Assembly (NCBI RefSeq): GCF_035987325.1
Contig: NZ_CP108488.1
Location: 1 to 64,000, forward strand
Length of the DNA stretch: 64,000 nt
Reading direction: 5' to 3'
From: Streptomyces sp. NBC_01244
GTDB lineage: Bacteria > Actinomycetota > Actinomycetes > Streptomycetales > Streptomycetaceae
Part shown: piece after piece, positions 1 to 9,000 of the stretch
Position numbering within the stretch: the stretch's first letter is position 1
How the letters are laid out: each line of letters starts with the position of its first letter
Position numbers and translations under genes: made by a program
The notes under the pieces: generated by a model
Database searches by the model: none
Seen by the model: the letters and a program-made list of their open reading frames with translations, nothing else
Told to the model about the DNA's origin: nothing

Positions 1-265
1 TACCTGAGCGCTGCGCGCTCAGGACTGAACGGCCTCGCTGCGCTCGGCCGGGGCCCTTCGGGCTCGGCTCTCCGCTTCGCTCCGAGCCATGGCCGGCCCT
101 TCGGGCCGGAGTCATGCGCTTCGCTCCGGACTGGCTCCGGCTCCGCTGCGCTCCACCGGAGCAGGCCGGCTTCGCCGGCCTCAGGGCTCCCGCGCGGAGC
201 GCGGGAGGTGACCCCGTTTCACGGGGGCCGGGCCTCCGGCCCGTTGGGCGGGTCCGCTCCGCTCC
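1..265. repeat. Streptomyces-type telomere: packed palindromes at a linear replicon end
   Basis: A run of adjacent short palindromes with 3-nt or GCTGCGC loops: CCTGAGC/GCTCAGG around GCTGCGC (3-23), CCGGCCC-TTC-GGGCCGG (~92-108), AGGCCGGC-TTC-GCCGGCCT (~163-181), TCCCGCGC-GGA-GCGCGGGA (~188-206), CCCCGT-TTC-ACGGGG (~212-226) and CGGGCC-TCC-GGCCCG (~229-243). Known archetypal telomeres start with palindrome I (CCCGCGGAGCGGG), then TACC and a hairpin with a GCTGCGC loop. This window opens with TACC and such a hairpin, so the outermost ~13 nt may simply be missing. Such palindromes fold in the 3' overhang left by replication and guide terminal-protein end patching. No coding potential is visible. 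Confidence 0.8.
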
Positions 266-357
266 CCCACCCCTCCGCAACACCACGGTCTTGTGCAGCT
301 ATCCCCACACGACCAGACTTCCGACTGGCCATCTTGAAGGCTCACTCTGGGGGCGGC

Positions 358-1074
358 GTGAACACAGAAACTCTGCTTGGGCTCGGCTCAGCACTCTTCG
401 GCGGCTCCGCCGTGGCCTTCGTCAACCACCTCGGGACTCGGGAGAAGGGCAAGGCTGAGGCCGACAAACTCCGTGCGGAAGCCGAGCAAATCCGGTTTCA
501 GACTTCCACACACATGAGTACCGGGCTGAGCATCGACCCGACGACCGAGATCCCCGGTTGGCAGGTGACCGGGGACAGGGCGTTCGAGGACTACGAAGCC
601 CTCCTGGACTCCGAGGTCACGCGCCATGCCGGCTGTAGCGCCCGAATCGACGCAATGCCGAGGGCCCGGGGCTTCGCCACACTCATGCAGTCCGTCGACG
701 CCACGCCATTTCGCGGACAGCGGCTCCGTATGGCCGCCTGGGTCAGGACCGAGAACGTCCGGAAAGCCGCGATCTGGATGCGGGTGGACGGGCCCGACGG
801 CAACATGCTCGCATTCGACAACATGTTCAACCGGCAGATCAAAGGAACTACGGGCTGGTGTCACTACAGCATCGTTCTGAACGTCGCCCCCGAAAGCCTG
901 ATGCTCGCGTACGGCTTCATGCTGTCCGGTCGAGGCCGAGTCTGGGCAGATGATTTCTCCTTCGAAGAGGTAGGTCTTGATGTACCCACAACGCAGACCA
1001 CGCCAGCCGGCTACGAATGCCTGGCAGCTCCGCAGAACCTTGGCTTCGACGATCCCGTCGGCCTACTCAACTGA
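358..1074 (+). CDS. Membrane-anchored protein with galactose-binding-like domain
   Basis: About 238 residues. The GTG at 358 is preferred because upstream in-frame sequence lies in telomeric palindromes and because the N-terminus from here (NTETLLGLGSALFGGSAVAF) is a plausible membrane anchor. A charged, probably helical stretch follows (residues ~25-50, Lys/Glu/Ala-rich). The C-terminal ~150 residues (GFATLMQSVDATPFRGQRLR, WMRVDGPDG, KGTTGWCHYS, GRVWADDFSFE) resemble the beta-sandwich domain often attached to bacterial regulators and sometimes annotated as CBM-like. No catalytic motif is seen. It is the first gene inside the telomere and has no operon partner. The domain call is by pattern only. 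Confidence 0.65.
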   Translation: MNTETLLGLGSALFGGSAVAFVNHLGTREKGKAEADKLRAEAEQIRFQTSTHMSTGLSIDPTTEIPGWQVTGDRAFEDYEALLDSEVTRHAGCSARIDAMPRARGFATLMQSVDATPFRGQRLRMAAWVRTENVRKAAIWMRVDGPDGNMLAFDNMFNRQIKGTTGWCHYSIVLNVAPESLMLAYGFMLSGRGRVWADDFSFEEVGLDVPTTQTTPAGYECLAAPQNLGFDDPVGLLN

Positions 1075-1664
1075 TCAGCGTTGAACCACTCCTGCCCGCA
1101 AAAGATCACAGCACCTTCCCGCCGTGATTCCCTCCCATTCGGCCCCCGGCGCCCGCCGGGGGCCGCAGGGTCGGGCTTGGGCCGGACCCTGACCCCCGAG
1201 GCCGACCGGACCACGGCCGGAAGCCCGGGGAGCCTCCGCCCAGTGCCCAGTGCTTCAGAATGCTTCAAACTGAGGACCTGGATAGAGAATGGAACCAGGC
1301 CCCGCCGCCCCTGCGGGGGCCTACGATCTCAACTGTGTGCTACACCGCGTCCGACTGTCCTCACAGATCCCCCGCACCACCCTGACCAGCGCAGATCAAG
1401 TCACCGAGTCACGGGACAGGCCATGCGGCCTGATGGACAACCAGACGCGGCATCGTACTCCGACAACTCCCCCGGCCGCCCTGTCGTCGGCAGCTTCGTC
1501 GATCGCCTTCAGCAGCCGCATCGACCGCTCCCGGTCCGCCATGGCCCGCGGCCCGGCCAACAGGGTCAGGACCAGGCCCACGACCTCGTACCCGGACCAC
1601 TGCGCCCACCAGCCGGCCGCAGAACCGCGGTCGGTGCCGTCGGCCGGCTCAGGGAGAGGCTTGC
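1075..1664. other. Gene-poor stretch with possible coding remnants
   Basis: No convincing intact gene. A short minus-strand stretch near 1480-1581 reads like a decayed membrane-protein piece (GLVLTLLAGPRAMADRERS) but has no clear start or end. Confidence 0.4.
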
Positions 1665-1896
1665 TCAGTTGGGCTGCGGGTTCGTCAGGTTGTTGACCAG
1701 GTTGGTGACTGCTCCCGGCTCGCCCGTCAAGATTGAGATTGCGATGCTCGGAAGCCCGGCCACCATCACTGTCCCCACCGCCGCTACCGGAGCCGAGCTA
1801 TGAACGGGCTTGTCCGATAGCACCAGAGGCTGAGGCGGGAACAGCGGCCAGGACAAGGGCCGCCACAGCAAGCGTCGCGGAAGCAAAAATCTTCAT
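1665..1896 (-). pseudogene. Small secreted protein, frameshifted
   Basis: From the ATG at 1896 a clean signal peptide is read (MKIFASATLAVAALVLAAVP, then ASASGAIG), ending early at a stop near 1798. In the overlapping frame reading continues as SSAPVAAVGTVMVAGLPSIA and ends in NLVNNLTNPQPN at 1665. Both pieces look like one small exported protein of ~75 residues split by a single-base indel around 1800-1850. The mature part is hydrophobic and lacks Cys. A possible ribosome site (GGACGGG) precedes the ATG. Function unknown. Confidence 0.45.
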
Positions 1897-2651
1897 ACCC
1901 GTCCAAACGATGAAACCGGCATCAGGATGCGTCCGCCACCCGGCCGAAGTAACCGGACCCCGCTGCACCAGCGCCTTCGCCCGGTCGCCGAGATCCGTGT
2001 CCCGAGGCACGTTCAACCTCTCGGCCAGCGGTCCCCAGGACCGCTTCAGTCCACGCCACCGCGGCACCCCATGGGCACCCAGAGATCCAAGCACTCAGGC
2101 CCGCACAACAAGCCCACACACGCGACAACCAACCTTCAGCGCGAAACGACACCGGCCTTCAGCAGAGAAACGACACATCTTAGCGAAAGATCCCAGCTCA
2201 ACGCCCCGCGACCTGGTGCACACCCCTGTCGCGAGGCAATGAAGGATCCATAGCGCCCATCACCAACATTCGGGCGGGGCGCAGCCGCCTTCCAGACGGG
2301 CCGGGGACCTGGCGACCTGACCCTTCGAACGGCAACAGGCCGGCTACAACGATCGGGCTCCCAGCGTGGTCTCGGGCGAGAAACACGAGGACCTGGCGCT
2401 GCTCGGCGCCATCCGGCATCGGGTGGCACGCATGACCGCCGGGTGTGCCCGAGATCGTCGCCAGCCTTGAATGCGGACTTGCCAGCTCCGAATCCTCAGC
2501 CCGAGGACCGAGTGGGTCGCGGCCGCCGACCAGGGTTCCCAGTACGGGCCGAGCGGCGTGCGGCCGTCCCCCGATGGCGCAGGTCCGCGCTCTCGGAAAG
2601 CAGCGACCAGGTCCAAGCACCTTTCCGGATCCGTGGACGCCAGCTCAGTCT
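1897..2651. other. Gene-poor stretch
   Basis: Open frames here have poor codon bias and no recognisable motif. I see no gene, RNA or clear repeat. Confidence 0.4.
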
Positions 2652-3371
2652 TCACAAGCCGGCCAGTAGACGTCCGGTGTAGCCCACCATCACGGCCCAG
2701 AACAGGCCCGAGTAGCCCCGCTCGCCGATCTTGGTGTTGAAACGCCGTCCGAGGAACGTCGCAGACAGCATCAAGGGCAGGCACGCGAGAGCGATCAGGT
2801 AGTCCTTGCCCACGAGCAGCGACGCGTCCGTCCAGATCGCCGTCTTGGTCACGTCACCGACCAGCGAGGTCAACGACAGCGCACCGACGAGGTGCAGACG
2901 GTCCAGGGGCAGACCGCGGACGGCGAGCCCCTTCAGGGGACCTGAGGTGCCGCTGAATCCGGACGTCGCGCCGGACGTGAACGCCAGCAGCGGTGCACTT
3001 AGGCGCCGGATACGCGCGAACTGGAGCGATTCCACCAGGAATGCCACCACGAAGCTGAGGATCACAGCCAGCGTCACAGCTCGCTCCGGCGCGGAGACCA
3101 GCAACTTCGCGCCCAGGAAAGTGCCGACGGCAACGAGGGCGATCACGGGAGCCGCCTGCCGGTACGGCAGCGTCTTCCGGTATGCGACCACCTTGACCAG
3201 GTTGTTGGCCGCGAGGAGGAGGGCTGCCATGGCCACCCCGGGCTTGGTGCCGAGCACCAGGGCCAGCGTGGGTACGAGGATCAGGCTGCCGCCGAAACCA
3301 GCTGCCGCGGAGACCGCGAAGGCGCCGAACACGGCGATGAGCACAACCGGGACCAGGTACGGCTCCATCAC
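2652..3371 (-). CDS. TauE/SafE family sulfite exporter-like permease
   Basis: 239 residues, about the usual family size, made of eight or so hydrophobic segments in two halves. The first half has the characteristic glycine-rich entry (AVSAAAGFGGSLILVPTLAL); the second repeats it as SGATSGFSGTSGPLKGL. Family members move sulfite, sulfonates or other organic anions across the cytoplasmic membrane; the substrate here cannot be told. It starts 6 bp downstream of the end of the 3378-4739 gene on the same strand, so it may be the last gene of a three-gene unit (5768 to 2652), although its function has no obvious link to the other two. Confidence 0.85.
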   Translation of the reverse strand: MMEPYLVPVVLIAVFGAFAVSAAAGFGGSLILVPTLALVLGTKPGVAMAALLLAANNLVKVVAYRKTLPYRQAAPVIALVAVGTFLGAKLLVSAPERAVTLAVILSFVVAFLVESLQFARIRRLSAPLLAFTSGATSGFSGTSGPLKGLAVRGLPLDRLHLVGALSLTSLVGDVTKTAIWTDASLLVGKDYLIALACLPLMLSATFLGRRFNTKIGERGYSGLFWAVMVGYTGRLLAGL

Positions 3372-3377
3372 GGCTCC

Positions 3378-4739
3378 TCAGCCGACATCCGGACCGCTCG
3401 CGGGGCGACAGCCGTCGACGAGAGGGTGAATCGTCCATCGGTGTTCCATCTTCTGCTGCGTCTTGCGTACCGGCTCCTCAAAGGCTCGTGTCAGCTCCGC
3501 ACACCACTGGTCCCGCAGTTTCACGGCCTGGCTCTTGAAGTCCGTGCTCCTCAACCCCTGCTTCATGTCGTCCGTCGAGAGCCCGTAGGGGGGCACCGCT
3601 GCGGGGCTGAAGGCCGGATTCCAGGTGAGCATGGCATCCGGTTCCGTGCCGCCGTCGGGCTTTACCTTCAGGACCGCCATCAGTGGGTGGAATTCGTGCC
3701 ACCCGGAATGAAAGCCGTCGTAAACGTGCTCGCCGAGTACGGCGACTCTGCTGCCCGCAACGATCGGGGCGGGGTTCCGGTCGCCGACGTTGGCATCCTC
3801 GACCTCTCCGGGAGCCGCGTCGAAAACGGATTTCAGGATCGCGTCGAAGATCAGCTTGCTGATCGCGCCGGCTACCGCGCCACCGAAGAGCGCGCCGAGG
3901 AGGCCTCCCAGGATGCTGCCGATCAGACAGCCGACGGGCCCGAAGAACCACGAGCCCAAGGCGCATCCCATGCCGGCTCCGGCCCACGATCCGCCGGCCG
4001 CGCCGGCAGCCGTCAATGCGGCGAGGGCGGTGGCGAGTAGACCGAACAGCAGTGCCAGGTCATTCATCCGGACCCAGAAGTCTCCCTCGGCCTCGCAGTG
4101 CAGACGGCTCGCCGTGTGAAGCTCCTCGGGTTCCTGGCCCGTGTTGTAGCCGGGTTCCGGAAGCAGGAGCGGGCGTGGGCGCAGCAGCCTCTCCCCCTGA
4201 AGGCCGTCCTCATATATTTCATTCGCCGGGTTGTCCTCTATGTGCGAATCGTGGGGTGGGGTGATGGTTCCCCACTTGGGCGATGTGCTCTCCGCGACCG
4301 TTTGCACGGTCGCGTAGTCGTCCAGATCGTGATGCGGCATGAGTCGCACATCGAAATACTCGTCGTTGTCGAAATCCCCGTACTCCTCCTCGAATACGCT
4401 GCTCTTCGGCCCGTGGGAGACGGTTCCAACGGCACATTGCGGACGCGCCGAGAGGCAGATCAGCCGGTGGAACCGCCATTGGCTCGAGGCGTGCTTGAGC
4501 GCGGCGGCCACACTCGTGGTCACGGCGATCGGGAAGCCGACGATGGCACCGACGAGAGCACCGAACGGCGGGGCCGCCGCCAGGCCGATGACGGTCGCAC
4601 TGCCCCAAAGGGTGAGTGCCATCGTCAGGAAGACAAGGACGTCACCGGGGATGTCGGACTTCCGGTACGGCAGGCTCGAGGGAAGGTTCTCCCGTTTGAA
4701 CTCGTAGCACTGGGTGTACTTCTTGAAGGGCATCTCCAT
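3378..4739 (-). CDS. Unrecognised multi-segment membrane protein with glycine-rich hydrophobic hairpins
   Basis: 453 residues, start ATG (MEMPFKKYTQCYEF). Two membrane segments lie near residues 35-80 and a long Gly/Ala-rich hydrophobic region near 230-300 (LLGALFGGAVAGAISKLIFD), like glycine-zipper domains that pack in membranes or pores. Between them is an acidic soluble part (EEEYGDFDNDEYFD). The C-terminal ~130 residues form a soluble domain with GSRVAVLGEHVYDGFHSGWH followed by EFHPL, rich in aromatic and His residues. I do not recognise the family. It begins 3 bp downstream of the 4743-5768 gene, so the two are almost certainly co-transcribed. Confidence 0.6.
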   Translation of the reverse strand: MEMPFKKYTQCYEFKRENLPSSLPYRKSDIPGDVLVFLTMALTLWGSATVIGLAAAPPFGALVGAIVGFPIAVTTSVAAALKHASSQWRFHRLICLSARPQCAVGTVSHGPKSSVFEEEYGDFDNDEYFDVRLMPHHDLDDYATVQTVAESTSPKWGTITPPHDSHIEDNPANEIYEDGLQGERLLRPRPLLLPEPGYNTGQEPEELHTASRLHCEAEGDFWVRMNDLALLFGLLATALAALTAAGAAGGSWAGAGMGCALGSWFFGPVGCLIGSILGGLLGALFGGAVAGAISKLIFDAILKSVFDAAPGEVEDANVGDRNPAPIVAGSRVAVLGEHVYDGFHSGWHEFHPLMAVLKVKPDGGTEPDAMLTWNPAFSPAAVPPYGLSTDDMKQGLRSTDFKSQAVKLRDQWCAELTRAFEEPVRKTQQKMEHRWTIHPLVDGCRPASGPDVG

Positions 4740-4742
4740 CCC

Positions 4743-5768
4743 TCACTTCGTCACCATGAGGGTCACGCCGCCCACCAGTCGGCGACTGCCATCGGGGTCT
4801 CGAGCGAATCCGTGAACGTTGAATGCCTTTGTTCCCGAGAAGTCCGGGTCCTCGGGTTCGATCACGACCTCGACTGTCACTTCTTCGCCGGGGCCAAGGA
4901 CCGGCTCGCTGGGTGTGATGCGGACTGACCAGTCTTGAGGGACGGGAAAGGTGCCGTACGCATGGGTGTTCAGCGCCCATGCCCAGCGGGCGCGGCTCTC
5001 GGCGATCCGCGTTGCGAACCGCTCGGTGTCACCGAACTGCCGCCGATACCCCTCGTCGCAGTGCTGAAGGTCCGGGAGCCGATACGTGTCGGCCTCGAGC
5101 ACGAAGCCACGCCGGACCGCGGCAGGGTTGCGGAGCTGAAACGTGAAATGGGCGGGTGAAGCCAACGTACCGACGAGGACGTTCTCCTGGCCGAGATTGT
5201 TGTCGGGGTTCGCATCGTCATGCCAGTCGAGCTGAGCCTGGAGACAGTAGTGCCCGCCTTCCAAAGGCGTGTGCCAGGGGAACACGGCGACGCCGGGATG
5301 GTTGGGGGTTCCTTTCACCCCCAGGTCGACGGTGGTCGACGCAATCGCTGCGGATGTAGTGGACATGCCGAAAATCAGCTGGGAGAGCGATACGTTCACC
5401 CCGAGCGCCGGCGCCGAGTAGGAGCCGTTCCAGACCCGCACCCGTACTTCGTAGTCGTGGTCCGGGAGCAGCGAGGACGACGAAACCTCGACGCCCGCGT
5501 CGAAGAGCGTGATATCGGGGTTGTCCCACGTTACGGCCAGCCCCTGGCCCATCAGGTAGTACTGCGCGTACAGCAAGGGATCCGGGCGGACATACACGTC
5601 TCGAAGCGAGGGGTGACAGGGATCGCGGTCCGGACGTCGGCCTCTGCACAGTCGTCGCCACACGGCCTTGAGCACTCCCCACAAGTCGGCGAGGAGTGTG
5701 AGTGCTTGACGAAGCACTGCGGGAACGAGAGCGAATGCGCCGCGCAGGCGGTGGAGGAATGTACCCAT
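4743..5768 (-). CDS. Unrecognised protein with CARDB-like beta domains
   Basis: 341 residues. A basic, hydrophobic N-terminus (MGTFLHRLRGAFALVPAVLR) could be an amphipathic anchor rather than a cleaved signal. Residues ~60-200 read as a beta-sandwich of the type seen in adhesion and CARDB modules (DHDYEVRVRVWNGSYSAPAL). The C-terminal ~80 residues contain PSEPVLGPGEEVTVEVVIEP and end DPDGSRRLVGGVTLMVTK, closely matched by the C-terminus of the divergent gene at 6042-10061 (QKDGERLVGGTTYIV). The shared module suggests the two proteins act together. It is the first gene of a minus-strand unit with the 3378-4739 gene. Confidence 0.6.
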   Translation of the reverse strand: MGTFLHRLRGAFALVPAVLRQALTLLADLWGVLKAVWRRLCRGRRPDRDPCHPSLRDVYVRPDPLLYAQYYLMGQGLAVTWDNPDITLFDAGVEVSSSSLLPDHDYEVRVRVWNGSYSAPALGVNVSLSQLIFGMSTTSAAIASTTVDLGVKGTPNHPGVAVFPWHTPLEGGHYCLQAQLDWHDDANPDNNLGQENVLVGTLASPAHFTFQLRNPAAVRRGFVLEADTYRLPDLQHCDEGYRRQFGDTERFATRIAESRARWAWALNTHAYGTFPVPQDWSVRITPSEPVLGPGEEVTVEVVIEPEDPDFSGTKAFNVHGFARDPDGSRRLVGGVTLMVTK

Positions 5769-6041
5769 GATCCAGCCTCGCTGTTCCGATACCCCGACGC
5801 CCCTGGCACCCCACTTCCAATGTGAGGCGTGCTCCGGGGATCCGCCATCGGATCGGCACGCCGTGGTCCGCCTTCGCGTCGGCGGCGACCCGCGCCCGTA
5901 GAGGTGCCGGGCCCATCACACCAACCTATGGTGAGTGTGTAGGTGGTGCACGGCCCGACGCGCAATGCGCGGCCCATGGGCCGTCTGGTCCGAAGATTCC
6001 GGGCCCCATTCGAAGCCCTGACTCTCAGAGGGTGTACCGAC

Positions 6042-9000
6042 ATGGACGTGTACGGGAGCGGTGCGACTGGTGATGCGGACGCCACGGCGACGCTTGAGGT
6101 GTTGCCGCGGGATTGTCTGCAGGGAACGAAGGTCGATGTCCGGGGCGAGGGCTGGCACGGCTGGAGCGTGGGTCTCACCGTCGACGGCCGTCCGGCTCAC
6201 GTGGCACGTGTGCCGCTCGGCCTGGCCGGACCCGAGGGCATCCTGCCGGACGGATCCGGGGCCTTCGTTGTTCAAGTGTCAACATGGCGGCTGCCGCCGG
6301 GTAATCACACGGTGACTGCCACGTCCTCACACGAGAGCCGCCAGATCACCGTCCGCAACACGCTCGTCATACGGGCACACGAGAACCCGTTCCCCCCAGA
6401 CCCGCACGGCCATCCTGCCGACCTGCGCGAAGGGGCGGAGGCAGAAGAGCTCGAGGATCCCATTGGGCGCGACCGCTACTTCTTCGAGCGGCGTTTCGGC
6501 CACATCGAGCGTGTACCGCTGGGTGTCCGGGCGAGGCAGATCGAGGAGATTCGCGCGTTGCGGGCCCGCCGGGACCTGCTGGAGACGGGTCCTGCGGCCA
6601 TGAGCCAAGAGCGTACGGGGGAGGCCGACCGGTCGGCCCCGGTGTCGGGCGCAGCGAACTGGACGCCCGTGGGCCCTGGGCCGGTCCTGTTGCCCAGCGA
6701 TACGAACAGCGGCAGGACGCTCGCCATCGCCATCGACCCCACGGACACGAGCACCATGTACGTGGGCACGGCCGGGGGCGGGTTGTGGAAGAGCACCGAC
6801 CGGGGGCTGACCTGGTCGCCCAAGACCGATTTCCAACGAAGTCTGGCCATCGGCACCGTGGCCATCGACCCGAACAACCGGCTGCACATCGTCGCCGGGA
6901 CCGGCGAGTACAACAACAGCTACGGCGGGACCTACTACGGCAACGGCCTGCTCCGGTCACGGGACGGCGGCACGACGTGGACCGAGCTCGGAACCACCGT
7001 CTTCGAACAGGACGAGATCTCCCGGGTCCTGTTCGACCCGACGGACACCACCGGGCAGCGCCAGTTCCTCTCGTCCAGCATCGGCGTGTACGGGACCACT
7101 GATGACGGGGTGAACTGGCTTTCTCTGAGGGCCGGTAGCGCCAGCGACCTGGTGGCCCTGGTGCCGCCGGGTTCCGCGGCCGGAACCGTGCAGCTCATCG
7201 CGGCCTTCAACAGCTTCGGTCTGTGGACGAGTACCCGCACCTCCGGCACGTGGTCGACCTGGACCCGGATCTCGTCCCCCGCTCTGCCGACCCAGCACGA
7301 CCGGATTGAGCTCACTCAGCGGCGGGGCGTTCCCTCAACGATCATTGCCGTGTTCGCCCTGAACGGCGACCTCGCCGGCATGGCCAGGACTGCGGACGGC
7401 GGCACGACCTGGTCGGCCGTTTCCATCCGGCTCAACGTCACATCGGATTACGCCTCGAGCCTGGGCGGCCCGGGGCCGCACTTCCACTCGGTCGTGGTGC
7501 CAGGTGCAGACCTCATCGCTCCGGCGGCAGACCATACGTACACGACCCTGCAAAGCGGCGGTGGCGGAGGCGCCCCACACACGCACACGCTCGTGCTCAC
7601 GGCACAGCAGATCGCCACGATGGCCAGGGGTGGTCCTGGTTTCTCGGCTGTGACCAGCGCTGACTCCACCGGCCACACGCACAGCTTCTTCTTCCGGCTG
7701 TGCGGTCAGGCCGGCTACGACCTCCACGTCGCCGTACACCCCGTCAATACCAGCATCCTGTTCCTGGGCGAAGTGAAGCTGTATCGGAGCCTCTCGAACG
7801 GCGGCAACTTCACCCCCCTGCCCGGCATCCATGCGGACCACCATGCCTTCGCTTTCGACCCGGTCTCCACTTCGACCTGTTGGGACGTCAATGACGGTGG
7901 GGTCTACGTGTCCACGAACAACGGGACGACTTGGACGTCCCGCAACAGGCACCTGGCCACGCTGCAGTACATCTCCATCGCCCAGCACTCGACCTGGGAC
8001 AGCGTGATGCTGGGTGGTACCCAGGACAATGGCATCCAGCGCTACGAGGGCCTGCCTGGCTGGACGCACGTGGGCGACGGCGACGGCGGGTTCACAGCGA
8101 TCGACCCGCAGAAGCCCACGCGTATGTATCGCCAGCACATCCACGATCAGATCTTCCGCTCGGACGACGCCGGGAAGACCTGGCTACTGAAAAACAGCGG
8201 CATCAACAGTGGCGCCGGCTTCTACTCGCCCTTCGCCTTCGATCCCGGCAATCCGAACACCTGCTACTTCGGCGGCAGGGAACTCTGGCGCAGTACCAAC
8301 AACGCCGACACCTGGACGCCCGTCACCTCAGGAGTCGGCACGTCGATCACCGCCATCGCGGTTCACTCCGACAACAAGACGATCTACATCGGAACCAACC
8401 TCGGTCAGGTCTACCGACTGCTGCGCACAGGCGCGACGTGGAACCCCTCGGACGTGACCCGCACCGACGTGACCGCCCCCATGCCCCTCTCCGCTGTTTC
8501 CGACCTGGCAGTGGACAACACCGGCACGGTGTGGGCCACGTTGGGTTCCATTCTTCAGAGTGAAGGCCCCGGAGAGTTCATCAACGATCATGTCTGGCGC
8601 CGGGGAGCGAACGACACCGCATGGACGTCGCGTTCCAACGGACTGGCCCGCGCCAACCCGGTCAATACGATCGTCATCGACTCGGCCGACAACAACCGGC
8701 TCTTCTGCGGAGCCGATGTCGGAGTGTTCCGCACCGATAACGCGGGCCTGAACTGGTACCCGTGGGATCAGGGCCTGCCCAACGCCCCCGTCTTCCACCT
8801 CGCTGTGCACGGCCCCCGCAGACTGCTGCGGGCCGCGACGCACGGCCGCAGCGTGTGGGAGCGTCCGATCGACGCATCTACGGCCAGCACGGTCGACCTG
8901 TACATGCGTGACCACAGGGTCGACTCCGGCCGTGGTGGCACGCCGATCGGCATCATTGATCCGTTCGACCCGAACGAGACGAACCGGCTTTGGTGGTGGC

